Source: Nonomuraea turkmeniaca
Lineage (GTDB): Bacteria > Actinomycetota > Actinomycetes > Streptosporangiales > Streptosporangiaceae
DNA: 64,000 nucleotides
NCBI RefSeq assembly: GCF_005889735.1
Contig: NZ_VCKY01000001.1
Span: forward strand, 79,657-143,656
Direction of reading: 5' to 3'
Shown: piece by piece, positions 55,902 through 64,000 of the stretch
Layout of the letters: each line of letters opens with the position of its first letter
How positions within the stretch are numbered: the first letter of the stretch is position 1
Notes under the pieces: generated by a model
The model's database searches: none
What the model was told of the DNA's origin: nothing
What the model saw: only the letters and a program-made list of their open reading frames with translations
Position numbers and translations under genes: made by a program

Positions 55902-56693
55902 ATGCAGGTCCCGGTGTTGGACATCTCGGCGGTCGTTACTGACCGGGAGCGCGTGGATGAGTGGTCAGATCAGCTGGAGGACCTCCTGGTAGAGGTGGGG
56001 TCGATCTTCCCTCGAGCTGATTTGCGGCGGCGGGCGGCTGCCTGTGTGCGGGGCCTGCTGAGACCGTTATCACGGAAGAACGGCTGGCAATTGGCCGAGT
56101 ATGCCGGGGACTTCCACCCCCACAACCAGCAGCATCTGCTCTACCGTGCCCAATGGGACGTCGATGAGCTGCGCGATTTTGTCCGCCGCTACGTGGTTCA
56201 GGGTCTGGACGATGGCGGGGCCGGTCTGGGACCGGGTGGCGCGGGCGTGCTGGTGATCGATGAGACCGGGTTCTCGAAGAAGGGCCGCGCCTCGGCAGGG
56301 GTAGCTCGCCAGTTCACCGGATCACTGGGAGGGGTCTTCCCGTGCCAGGTCGGGGTGATGGCGGCCTGGGCCACCGCCGCCGGGCAGGCGTTGATTGACC
56401 GCGAGTTGTATCTGCCCAGGGAGTGGACCGATGGTTGTGCACGCTGCCGCGCCGCGCACATTCCTGATCAGGTGGGATTCGCCACCAAGGCGCGGCAGGC
56501 CGAGCAGATGATCGACCGGATCCTGCCCGATCTTTCGGAGGCCGGGTGTGGGTGGCCGCCGATGAGGTGTACGGGCGTGACGGGGCCTTTCGCGCCTTCT
56601 TGGAAAAGCGCCGGCTGCCGTAGGCGGTGACGGTACAGGCCAACCACAGCGTGTTGCCACGCCCAGGCGGATCGGGCATGCCCGGCTTCTGAA
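55902..56693 (+). pseudogene. IS701-family transposase, truncated and frameshifted
   Basis: From ATG 55902 about 215 residues follow the DDE_5 family: GLLRPLSRKNGWQLAEYAGD, then AQWDVDELRD, then VLVIDETGFSKKGRASAGVA (first catalytic Asp) and REWTDGCARCRAAHIPD. Near 56545 the frame slips. In the new frame VWVAADEVYGRDGAFRAFLE and KRRLP-stop, then AVTVQANHSV, continue the family. Both the frameshift and a stop show it is dead. The C-terminal end and the IS ends are missing. Confidence 0.82.
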
Positions 56694-57083
56694 CGCGCTC
56701 GGAGCCGAGATCTTGGGGCCGAAGACTTCCATGGCCATGACCTGGATGGATGCAATAATCGGCAGGCGCACGGTTCGGCAGCGGCACCCGCTCGATCGTG
56801 CCGTGCAGGAACTCTACGTTGCGCGCGCGCCGACCTACTCACGTTGCGCCGGGCCAGGGCCAGCATGTCGACACCAGCTCGTACACGGGGGCTCACCAGA
56901 CCACCACCTCAACCGACTGGACACCGGCAAGAAGATCCGCAACCACGTCCGCCAGCTCGAAGCCCTCGGACTCACCGTCACCCTGACCCAGGCTGCCTGA
57001 CCTATACCGATCACACCAACGCCGACGCACCGCCGTCCGTCGGGGTTCGCTGCCGCGCAGTGGCGCAGGTGACTATTTTCCGG
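56694..57083. other. 390-bp region of IS debris
   Basis: A frame from 56713 to 57000 ends in a piece resembling a transposase C-terminus (see 56923-57000). The rest shows no gene. It separates the IS701 scrap from the SARP gene. Confidence 0.35.
56923..57000 (+). pseudogene. transposase C-terminal scrap
   Basis: The last 25 residues of the frame, KKIRNHVRQLEALGLTVTL then TQAA and a stop, look like the C-terminal helix seen in transposases annotated in actinomycetes (pattern HVRQLEALGYTVTL). The IS family cannot be fixed from so short a piece. Confidence 0.35.
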
Positions 57084-59906
57084 TCAGCCGAGCAGGGCGC
57101 GCACGTCGTCCGTGTCGGGCAGCTCCGGCCGGCCCAGCATCGCGACCGCCTCGGCCAGGCAGGCCCGGGCGCGGTCGCGCTGGCCGAGCTGCCCCAGCGC
57201 GCGGCCGAGCACCGTCAGGACCTTGCCGCGCGCCCACATCTGATCCACCTCCGCCAGGATGGTCAGGGCCTCCTCGGCATGGTCCACGGCGCGCTCGGGT
57301 CGGCCGATGGCGAAACAGGTCTCGGCCATCCGGCGCAGCGTCATGCCCTCCCAGGTGAACTGTTTTATCCGCCGGAACTCCGCGCGCCCCTCCTCGAAGC
57401 GGGCAAGCGCTTCCTCGTGGCGGCCGGCCGCGCTGAGCGCGACCGCCAGCTGATAGACGACCTGCGGGTTCGGACGGCCGCCGCTCAACTCGGTCGTGAT
57501 GCCGAGAGCCAGCTCGGCGACCGGCACGGCCGCCTCGCCCCGGCCCGCCTCGCCGAGCACGAGCGCCAGGTTGCCCAGCGCGAGAGCCTCGTACGCGGAA
57601 CGGTCGTGAGCGCGCCAGATCCGGATGACCTCGTTGTAGCGCGTGATCGCCTCGTCCCACGACCGCTCGTCGTGAGCGACCATGGCGGAGACGTTGACCG
57701 CGTAGGCCTGGTTCACGGAGAACACGCCGGCAGGATCGAGCTCCCGGATGGTCCTGACCTCGTCGAGCGCGGCCTCGCTCGCCTTGCGCCCGTAGAGGAT
57801 CTCGGCGTGCTTGTGGCGGGCGTACACCTCGGTCGCCAGGTCGCCGCGCTCGACCGCCGCCGAGATGAGACTCTGCGCCGCCCGTTCGTAGCCGGTCGTG
57901 TCCGATTCGAAGTCGAACACCTGGCTCATCATGTCGAGCAGCCACACCGCGTCGTACAGCCGCCCGCCCGGCGTCTCGGCGACCTGTTGCAGGCAGCTGA
58001 GCGCCCCCTGCTCCTCGGCTTGCCCCCACTCCAGAGCGGCGTCAAGGTCCGGGAACGACGGGCAGGAACCGCTCGACGCCGCGTCGGCCAGCGGGTCGCC
58101 CGGGTACAACATAGCGAAGATCGCCCCGATGCCTGCCAGATGACAGCCGAGCAGCCGCTCCAGGACCTCTCGCCGGACCTGCTCGCCGTCCTCCTCGTCC
58201 AGCCGGGACCGGGCGAAGATCTTGAGCAGGTCGTGGTGGCGGTAGCGACCGGGCGCGGGGGAGTCCATCATGCTGACGTTCACGAGGGCTTCGCAGAGCT
58301 CCTCGGCGTCCGCCTCGTCCATGTCCAGCACGGCCGCCGCCAGTGACGACGACAGGTCGGGCGCGTTCGGCACCGCCAGCAGGCGGAACGCGGCCGCGTG
58401 CGCCGCGTCGAGCTGGTCGTAGCCGAGGGTGAAAGTCGCCTCGACGGCCAGGTCGTCCACGCGCAGCTCGGCCAGGCGCCGGCGCTCGTCGGCCACCCGG
58501 TCGCGCATCCTGGCCAGGCTCCAGCCGGGGCGGGCCGCGAGCCGCGAGGCCACGACCCTGATCGCCAAAGGCAGGTAGCCGCAGGCCCGCACCAGGTCGC
58601 CGGCCGCCTCCCGCTCGGCGGCCACGCGTGCCTCGCCCACCACCTTGATCAGCAGCGCCGTCGCCTCGTCCGGACGCATCGCCTCCAGGTGGAGGTGACG
58701 CGCGCCCGACAGCCCGGTCAGCCGCGCCCGGCTGGTGACCAGCACCGCGCAGCCTGCGGCGCCGGGCAGTAAGGGCCGCACCTGCGCGACGTCGGTCGCG
58801 TTGTCGAGCACCACGAGCACCCGCCGGTCCGCCAGGGCCGAGCGGTACAGGGCGGCCCGTTCGCTCAGGCTCTCGGAGACCACGTCCACTCCGAAGGCAC
58901 GCAGGAAGGCGCCCAGCACCGCGTCCGGCGGCAGTGGGCGCGGCCCCGCCCCCTGCAGGTCCACAAAGAGCTGACCGTCGGGGTAGTCGGCGGCGATCCG
59001 GTGCGCGACGTGCACGGCCAGGGTGGTCTTGCCCATGCCGCCCGCTCCTGCCACGGCGGCGATGACCAGCGCCGAAGCATCGGCCGCGCGCAGCGCGCGT
59101 GTCACCTGCCCGATGTTCGGCTCCCTGCCAGTGAAGTCGGTCGTGTCGGCGGGCAGCTGGCGCGGCACGGGCGTCGCGGCCGGCCACTTCTTTGTCTTCA
59201 CCCCGAGGTCCGGGTCGGCCTTGAGGATCTGCTGGTAGAGCTCGGCCAGTTCCGGGGACGGGTCGATACCCAGTTCCTCGGCCAGCAGCTCGCGGAGGTC
59301 GGTGAACACGCCGAGGGCCTCTGCCTGCCTGCCCGACCGGTACAACGCCCGCATCAGGAACCCGGCCAGGCGCTCCCTGGTCGGGTGCGCCGCGCAGAGC
59401 AGGGTGAGTTCGGCGACCACCTCGGCGTGCCTGCTGTCCTCGATGTCGTTCTCGATGCGGCGCTCCAGCAGGACGAGCCGCCGCTCCGCGAGATGCGCCT
59501 GCTGGGCCTGGGCGTAGGCGCCGTCCAGCCCGGCGAGGGGCTCCCCTTGCCACAGCGCCAGCGCCTCGCCGTGCCTGCCCGCGCGGGTCAGCTCCTCCAT
59601 CCGGTCGGCGTCGCACGTCCCTGCGGGCAGCGCGTACCCGTTGCCGACCGAGACGATCACGTCTGCGCCGAGTGCGGCGCGCAGGCGGGAGATGTAGGTA
59701 CGCAGGGTGCTCAGGGCGGTGCGGGGCGGGTCGGCGCCCCAGACGGCGTCGAGCAGTTGCCCATGGCCGACCACCCTGCCACCGGCCAGCAGCAGGACCG
59801 CCAGGACCAGCCGCTGCTGCGGGGAACCGATGTGCACTTCGATGCCGTCGCGGTGGGCGCGTACGGGGCCCAGCACGGAAAAACGCAGGTCCAGATTGCG
59901 TGACAC
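57084..59906 (-). CDS. SARP-family regulator with NB-ARC and TPR domains
   Basis: A 940-residue regulator from GTG 59906 (also starting SRNLDLRFSVLGPVRAHRDG). Winged helix (1-90: LVLAVLLLAGGRVVGHGQLL then STLRTYISRLRAAL), BTAD (about 100-240), NB-ARC with Walker A GAGGMGKTT near 290 and VLVVLDNAT near 363, and C-terminal TPRs (from about 620). Typical of SARPs such as AfsR that control secondary metabolism. It lies between the two inverted TetR copies, alone on its strand. Confidence 0.9.
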   Translation of the reverse strand: MSRNLDLRFSVLGPVRAHRDGIEVHIGSPQQRLVLAVLLLAGGRVVGHGQLLDAVWGADPPRTALSTLRTYISRLRAALGADVIVSVGNGYALPAGTCDADRMEELTRAGRHGEALALWQGEPLAGLDGAYAQAQQAHLAERRLVLLERRIENDIEDSRHAEVVAELTLLCAAHPTRERLAGFLMRALYRSGRQAEALGVFTDLRELLAEELGIDPSPELAELYQQILKADPDLGVKTKKWPAATPVPRQLPADTTDFTGREPNIGQVTRALRAADASALVIAAVAGAGGMGKTTLAVHVAHRIAADYPDGQLFVDLQGAGPRPLPPDAVLGAFLRAFGVDVVSESLSERAALYRSALADRRVLVVLDNATDVAQVRPLLPGAAGCAVLVTSRARLTGLSGARHLHLEAMRPDEATALLIKVVGEARVAAEREAAGDLVRACGYLPLAIRVVASRLAARPGWSLARMRDRVADERRRLAELRVDDLAVEATFTLGYDQLDAAHAAAFRLLAVPNAPDLSSSLAAAVLDMDEADAEELCEALVNVSMMDSPAPGRYRHHDLLKIFARSRLDEEDGEQVRREVLERLLGCHLAGIGAIFAMLYPGDPLADAASSGSCPSFPDLDAALEWGQAEEQGALSCLQQVAETPGGRLYDAVWLLDMMSQVFDFESDTTGYERAAQSLISAAVERGDLATEVYARHKHAEILYGRKASEAALDEVRTIRELDPAGVFSVNQAYAVNVSAMVAHDERSWDEAITRYNEVIRIWRAHDRSAYEALALGNLALVLGEAGRGEAAVPVAELALGITTELSGGRPNPQVVYQLAVALSAAGRHEEALARFEEGRAEFRRIKQFTWEGMTLRRMAETCFAIGRPERAVDHAEEALTILAEVDQMWARGKVLTVLGRALGQLGQRDRARACLAEAVAMLGRPELPDTDDVRALLG

Positions 59907-60262
59907 GGCGGTGCGTTCGTTCCCTCCGACGGCCTGCTGAGGCAGAAATCATAGGGGACCTCATCCGCTGCCAGGCCAGGTAGTTGAGTTTTTGGGCTGC
60001 TGGCAAGGGTGCTGGGGAGAGGGGCCGGGCGGTGTAGATGCCGGGCCCGATCCAAGTTCGCGGGGACACCGTGGGGCTCGGCTGTGAGAGGGAGACTTCG
60101 TGTGCAACGTTCCGTTCATCCTGGCCGCCGTGCAGTCGGCGTGGTCGAGGGCCGCGCGGACGCATCGAAGTCGGCCCGGCCGGCCGGAGACAAGGCGAGC
60201 AGACCACCCACATAGGGGGTCGCCACCGGCCGAGCTCGCGCGCGGCCGGATGCGGGCAAAGA

Positions 60263-60361
60263 AACCCCGCGCTGGTGGAGGCGCTGACCGGCCGCTTCGA
60301 CGACCATCACGCCGAACTGGCACGGCTGCTGCTGGACCAGATTGACACCTTGACCGGCCAG
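60263..60361 (+). pseudogene. IS110-family transposase fragment
   Basis: The frame reads NPALVEALTGRFDDHHAELA then RLLLDQIDTLTGQ, matching the middle of IS110-type transposases (LTGRFxDHHAxLxRxLLDxID). Nothing before or after in frame continues the match. Confidence 0.6.
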
Positions 60362-60687
60362 AGCAGGATACGGCCGGAAGGTGATCGCCACGAGGCTGAA
60401 TGCCCTGGTCACAGGAGCACTTCATCCCCTGTGCCGCGGTATTTGAACGAGGCCCACCGGCCTGGCTTTAAATTTGCCTGGCGATCCGCTACCTTCCTCG
60501 GCGGAACGATCACCGGAAGAGGCCCGTTTTTCGGACATCCCTGCCCGTGTCGCGCCAATCACCCCGTACGTGACGCTGTCGCCCATCCGGTCGTGCAGAC
60601 GATCCCGAGCACCCCCCGTCGCCACCCAGGAACAGCTCACGCCCTCGACCACGGAGAGACCATTTGCCCAGCGCCGACAACACCGCC

Positions 60688-60753
60688 ATGCCTCCGGTCA
60701 CGGCCGACCGTCCCTACACCCACGAGATGGTCATCGTCCACCGGGTGTTCCGC
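60688..60753 (+). pseudogene. hemerythrin-domain N-terminal scrap
   Basis: TADRPYTHEMVIVHRVFR is like the opening of hemerythrin-domain proteins (HEMVVVHRVFRRE), carrying the first iron-ligand His candidates. The frame then switches to a different piece. Only about 22 residues remain, so this is tentative. Confidence 0.35.
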
Positions 60754-60825
60754 GTTCGAGAAGGCCTGGCCGCCACCCGGCACATCAAGGCCCACGCCCC
60801 GTACTGCCGCGTCATCTTGACGGTG

Positions 60826-61150
60826 TAGCGCTTCCAGGCTCTACACCGCTTCCATGGCCTTCGCCCCGATTTCGAAGGGCTCGGCTCTCCCTGTTCCCAC
60901 CCGAGGGCGGGCTGAGTAGCGACGCCGCAGGCTTCGCTTCATGCTACGGACCGCACCATCGCTCCCCCTATTCGCAGGGCCTTTGACGCTGGGTTTCGAC
61001 CCCGCCCGTTTCCAGACGAAACCGCCAGCCTGCTACCGGGCCTCCTGGCAGCTACCCGGACCGGACTTCCACCGGCAAGCGACGACGAGCTTACGAACAG
61101 CAAGATCCACCGCTACGTCGCGGCTTCACCCCCTGCTCTGCTGGGCGCAC
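60826..61150 (-). ncRNA. probable 5' region of a truncated group II intron
   Basis: On the minus strand the DNA from 61150 begins GTGCGCCC, matching the group II 5' splice-site consensus GTGYG. It goes on with runs that I recall from domain I of actinomycete group II introns: GTGGAAGTCCGGTCCGGGTA, CAGGAGGCCCGGTAGCAGG, GTCCGTAGCATGAAGC, and GCGGCGTCGCTACTCAGCC, ending near AAGATGACG. No reverse-transcriptase ORF follows, so only the 5' end survives. No structure calculation was possible. Confidence 0.5.
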
Positions 61151-61769
61151 GAGAAGGGTTCATCAAAGTGACTGCCATGCGGATCGACGCGGAGGAGGAC
61201 CGGGGTCGGATGTTCGCCGCAGGCCGGAATCTGCTCGCGGCTGCCCGGCCGACGCGCCGATGGCACGAATGACACGGTAGGCCGGAGACAGGGATGCCGC
61301 CGGCAGATCCGCGGGGGAACATCAGGGCCCGTGCCGACAGCGGGGACGTGAACCGGCCCTGATCGAGACCGTGTTGGAGCGTCTCCAACGAGGCTTCGCG
61401 GACCGGGGCGAGACGCTCGCGGATGCCTTGCACGGTGACGCTGCGCTGGGCGAGCGCAAGCAGGAGCCGGTAGCGGTCAGCGACCTGCCAGGCCGCGAGG
61501 GTGGCGCGTGCGAGTGATTCCGCGGGGTCCGTCGCGGCTTGCAGGCCCGCTGCTCTGGCCGCCGCAACCGTCTCCACGGCATCGTCGAGGATGGCGCTGA
61601 CCAGTGCCTCGCGGCTCGGGAAATGCCCGTACACCGTGCGGCGGACGACGCCCGCGGCACGCGCGATCTGGTCCATGGAGGCGTCCGGGTCGCGAACCAG
61701 TTCGGCGACGGCGACGTCGAGAATGCGGCGACGGTTCGCGGCGGCGCGGCTGGTGTCACGCGAAGGCAT
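61113..61769 (-). pseudogene. truncated second copy of the TetR regulator gene
   Basis: The first 151 residues (MPSRDTSRAAANRRRILDVA and on) are almost the same as the intact TetR at 55200. From 61316 on, the sequence changes completely and the frame runs into unrelated DNA and the intron end (tail PRGSAGGIPVSGLPCHSCHR). The regulator's last roughly 60 residues, part of the ligand-binding and dimer interface, are lost. It may still bind DNA but is probably inactive. Confidence 0.75.
61316..61769 (-). repeat. right arm of the inverted duplication (TetR gene)
   Basis: Complement of 55200-55653 with only scattered differences. Ends at the same gene position (after the TTC codon of LMF) at which the left copy goes on normally, so the break is in this arm. 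Confidence 0.85.
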
Positions 61770-62726
61770 GCGCCCATTCTGTCCCCCGCTTGGGGGTGCC
61801 GCGATCCGCCGTCCAGCCTTCCGTAACCTTGCGCACCCCTGCGCAATCGTCTAAATTGCACATCACTGTGCAACTGCGCGCTGTCGTGCACGTTGTGTTG
61901 AGTCCCAGAGAGGAGGCCTCCGCCTATGCATCTCGTCATGAGCGAACCGGCCGGAGGGATGAACCTGTCCTACCCGCGGCAGGTCGTGGGCGCTGCTTGC
62001 GCTCCCCCTGACTCTGCTGATGGCCCTGATGGCTGAGGCCGCCCTCGCCGTCGCCGCCCCCGTGGTGACAAGCGATCGCGGACTGTCCAGCAGCGGTCTG
62101 CAGTCGGCCATGGATGACTGCACCATTCCGCATGCCCTTCTGATACTGCTGCTCGCCGCGATCGGCGGCAAGTACAGCCATCGCGCTGCGCTGCCAGGCA
62201 GGCCATCGCCTGTCGCCCGGAGTGGAGGAATACCGGTGGGCACCGGTGGCGCATCGACTTTCCGATCGAGACAGCTCGGCGGGGTCTTAGGCATCCGCTT
62301 CACAGCACATGGGGGTAATGGTGGATTATGGTGCAGCTGCGATCTCGGACAGTCCTCAAGGGCGCAAAAGATTCGCCGGCGCACACCAGCACGCCGGAGG
62401 ACACCCAGACGGGCGCGACCATGAGTTCATCGGCACCCGGCCGGCGGCACAGGGCCGTGGTATCGGCGCTCGGTTGCCGGCCGACCGCATCGGGCGGTGC
62501 GACCTCGCGATCTATCTGGACACGCCCAACCCCGCGCACCCTGTCGTTCGCCCGTGGGCCGCAGCGGACACCGCGGTGGGCGTTTTGGCGGGACCGGTGA
62601 AGCCAACCCGCTCTCCAGCCAAGCTGAACAAAGTCGAACCCGCTGCGTCAAGCAGAGTGTGCTCGGGCAGCCGTCCCGTTTTGCGTGACCGTCAACGAAG
62701 ATGTTCCCATCAGCAAGGAGAAGAAG
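61770..62726. other. 957-bp region with scraps only
   Basis: A hydrophobic frame at about 62000-62190 (LTLLMALMAEAALAVAAPVV, ALLILLLAAIGG) looks like part of a membrane protein, possibly a transporter. A GNAT scrap lies at 62423-62545. No intact gene is visible before the HIT gene. Confidence 0.4.
62423..62545 (+). pseudogene. GNAT acetyltransferase fragment
   Basis: The frame reads EFIGTRPAAQGRGIGARLPA then DRIGRCDLAIYLDTPNPAH. This matches the acetyl-CoA-binding segment (RPAAQGRGIG) and following helix/strand of GNAT enzymes (RCDREGLPAYLEA). Neither the N- nor the C-terminal part of the fold is found. Confidence 0.55.
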
Positions 62727-63155
62727 ATGACCAGCGTATTTTCCCAGATCATCAACGGAGAGCTGCCGGGCCGTTTTGTCTGGAAGGATGTTGACGTGGT
62801 GTGTTTCTTGACCACCGCGCCGCTTCGGCCAGGTCACGCACTGGTCGTGCCGCGGCGGGAAATCGACAGTTGGACTGAGCTGCCGGCTGAGCTACTGGGC
62901 CGGGTGATGAGTGTGGCTCAGGTGATCGGCCAAGGCGTCGAGCGCGCCTGGGACGCGCCGCGATCGGGGCTGGCCATCGCGGGGTTCGAGGTGCCGCACT
63001 GCCACGTGCACGTCAGCCCGATCTGGAGCATGGACGACCTCGACTTCACAAAAATCAAGCCGGTGAGCGACCCGGTCGCGCTCGACGACGCCGCGGAGCA
63101 ATTGCGGACCGCCCTACGAGAGTTGGGCCACGGGAAGTTCGTGCCGGCCGCGTAA
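62727..63155 (+). CDS. HIT-family protein
   Basis: A 142-residue protein from ATG 62727 with AAGGAG eight bases upstream. VFSQIINGELPGRFVWKDVD is the family N-terminus, LRPGHALVVPRREIDSW is next, and the catalytic triad motif is HCHVHVSP near residue 95. HIT proteins cleave nucleotide phosphoramidates or dinucleotides. The active His is the second His of the triad. Soluble, standalone. Confidence 0.9.
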   Translation: MTSVFSQIINGELPGRFVWKDVDVVCFLTTAPLRPGHALVVPRREIDSWTELPAELLGRVMSVAQVIGQGVERAWDAPRSGLAIAGFEVPHCHVHVSPIWSMDDLDFTKIKPVSDPVALDDAAEQLRTALRELGHGKFVPAA

Positions 63156-63177
63156 AGCCCCGTTAGCGTCCACGGGA

Positions 63178-63288
63178 GAGGACAAGCATCCCAAGGCCGC
63201 CGCCCATCTGGACGAGGCCCGCGACGACATCCTGGCCTTCGCCGTCTATCCCAAGGGTGTGTGGCGGCAGATCTGGTCGAACTGTGAG
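63178..63288 (+). pseudogene. IS256-family transposase C-terminal fragment
   Basis: About 37 residues, HPKAAAHLDEARDDILAFAV then YPKGVWRQIWSN, match the C-terminal region of Mutator/IS256 transposases (EHLDxARxDLLAFTAFPKEIWRQIWSN). The conserved NPQERLNKE that should follow is replaced by unrelated sequence. The rest, 63289-63503, has no gene. Confidence 0.7.
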
Positions 63289-63503
63289 GATTGTCTTGTT
63301 GACCGGTCCCTGGTGGGGTTGCCGAGGGTGGGACGGCTGGTAATCAACAATCGGTCTCGACACCTTGACACGCGCGTGGACGACGCGACAACTCTTCACG
63401 GGTCACACACGGTGGACCGTTGGAAAGAGCGCGGGGAAGAATAAGCGACAAGTTGAATAGGCGACTCCACCAGTACACGACCCGGAGTCGCACTGGTGGT
63501 CGC

Positions 63504-63981
63504 TCAAGGCGCCGCTCCTTCCTTCGCAGCCGCCGCGACCGGGGAGCCGAGGCGGGTGGCGTGGCTGGGTGGGTGGCCGTACTGGCGGCGGTACTCGCGG
63601 CTGAACTGGGAGGGGCTGTCGTAGCCGACGCGGTGCGCGACGCCCGTGACGTCGCCGGGGTGGGCGGCCAGCAGGAGCCGGGCCTGCTGGAGGCGCAGCT
63701 GCTTCTGGAACTGGATGGGGCTCAGCGCCGTGACGGTCTGGAAGTGGCGGTGGAACGCCGACGGGCTCATGCCGGCCAGCCGCGCCAGGTCCTCCACGCG
63801 GAGGGGCTCGGCGTAGTGGTCTTGGATCCAGCGGACGGCCCTGGTCACGTGGCTGAGGCTGCTGCTGGCCAGGCCGAGCTGGCGTACGGCGGCGCCCTGC
63901 TCCCCGGTGAGCAGCCGCCACAGGATCTCGCGTTTGACCAGCGGCGCCAGCACCGCCTGGTCGCGGGGCCTGTCCAGCAGG
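63504..63981 (-). CDS. AraC-family regulator, 5' end cut by the contig edge
   Basis: About 158 residues of the C-terminal part. Residues from VLAPLVKREILWRLLTGEQG on form the end of the cupin-type AraC N-domain (PF06719-like). The two helix-turn-helix elements are RVEDLARLAGMSPSAFHRHF and VTGVAHRVGYDSPSQFSREY, then RRQYGHPPSHATR. The frame runs straight into adapter sequence at 63982, so the true start lies outside this contig. Confidence 0.85.
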
Positions 63982-64000
63982 CTGTCTCTTATACACCTCT
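63982..64000. other. sequencing adapter: Tn5 (Nextera) mosaic end
   Basis: The last 19 bases, CTGTCTCTTATACACCTCT, match the 19-bp Tn5 mosaic end CTGTCTCTTATACACATCT with a single A-to-C difference. Translated on the minus strand this end gives an N-terminal MYKRQ, a known artefact in assemblies. It is not genomic sequence and marks a contig end. Confidence 0.93.

Larger units (their letters stand above)
59907..60825. other. 919-bp region of gene scraps
   Basis: It contains an IS110 transposase fragment (60263-60361) and a hemerythrin-like N-terminus (60688-60753), followed by a piece like a response regulator receiver (EGLAATRHIKAHAPYCRVI). No intact gene. The first roughly 300 bp include the promoter of the SARP gene. 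Confidence 0.45.

Overview
The window is GC-rich DNA with many GTG and TTG starts, translationally coupled operons (ATGA/GTGA overlaps), SARP regulators, NarL-type two-component systems and a furA-katG pair. This is typical of a filamentous actinomycete chromosome; a Streptosporangiales (Nonomuraea-like) host is my inference from gene style, not something I could test. The last 19 bases match the Tn5/Nextera mosaic end with one mismatch, so the right end is a sequencing contig end and the final gene is cut by it.

Layout. 0-5 kb: a large SARP-NTPase regulator, a carotenoid-oxygenase remnant, a methyltransferase and an IS5 scrap. 5-10.4 kb: a NarL-type two-component system divergent from an ABC-2 exporter. 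10.4-24.5 kb: mixed metabolism and secreted proteins (RibD-like reductase, a glycosidase-like secreted protein, GNAT, lgt, a beta-helix lyase-like protein, an orphan double Phd-like protein, an M23 peptidase, katG-furA, small secreted proteins). 24.8-28.1 kb: a second two-component/ABC-2 exporter operon, followed by an MFS pump. 29.7-33.8 kb: MocR and PaiB regulators, two acetyltransferases and a small secreted protein.

The standout is 35.3-43.7 kb, a compact phosphonate biosynthesis cluster. On the plus strand are a two-piece phosphonopyruvate decarboxylase and PEP mutase (with the EDK-x-FPK-x-NS signature). Converging on them is a six-gene, tightly coupled minus-strand operon: FAD oxidoreductase, acetylxylan-esterase-family hydrolase, NUDIX hydrolase, glycerate-kinase-family enzyme, iron-type alcohol dehydrogenase, and a 457-residue tandem HTH-cupin oxygenase of the HEPD/MPnS family. 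The core route would be PEP to phosphonopyruvate to phosphonoacetaldehyde to 2-hydroxyethylphosphonate, which the oxygenase would convert to hydroxymethylphosphonate or methylphosphonate. The oxygenase shows H148, Q152 and H189 and lacks the usual glutamate, matching the unusual 2-His-1-Gln iron site. The kinase, NUDIX, esterase and FAD enzyme suggest further tailoring that I cannot assign to a known product.

44-50.7 kb holds a VOC protein, a UvrA2-like protein, an MFS remnant and a heterodimeric ABC exporter with one degenerate ATP site. 51.4-54.6 kb holds another small secreted protein, an IS630-derived chimera, and an AraC/NmrA-like divergent pair. 54.6-63.3 kb is a graveyard: the 3' half of a tRNA-Ile-like gene with its terminator, two inverted copies of a TetR gene (the second truncated) flanking a SARP gene, pieces of IS701, IS110 and IS256 transposases, a probable group II intron 5' end, and GNAT and hemerythrin scraps. 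A HIT protein and a truncated AraC regulator close the window.
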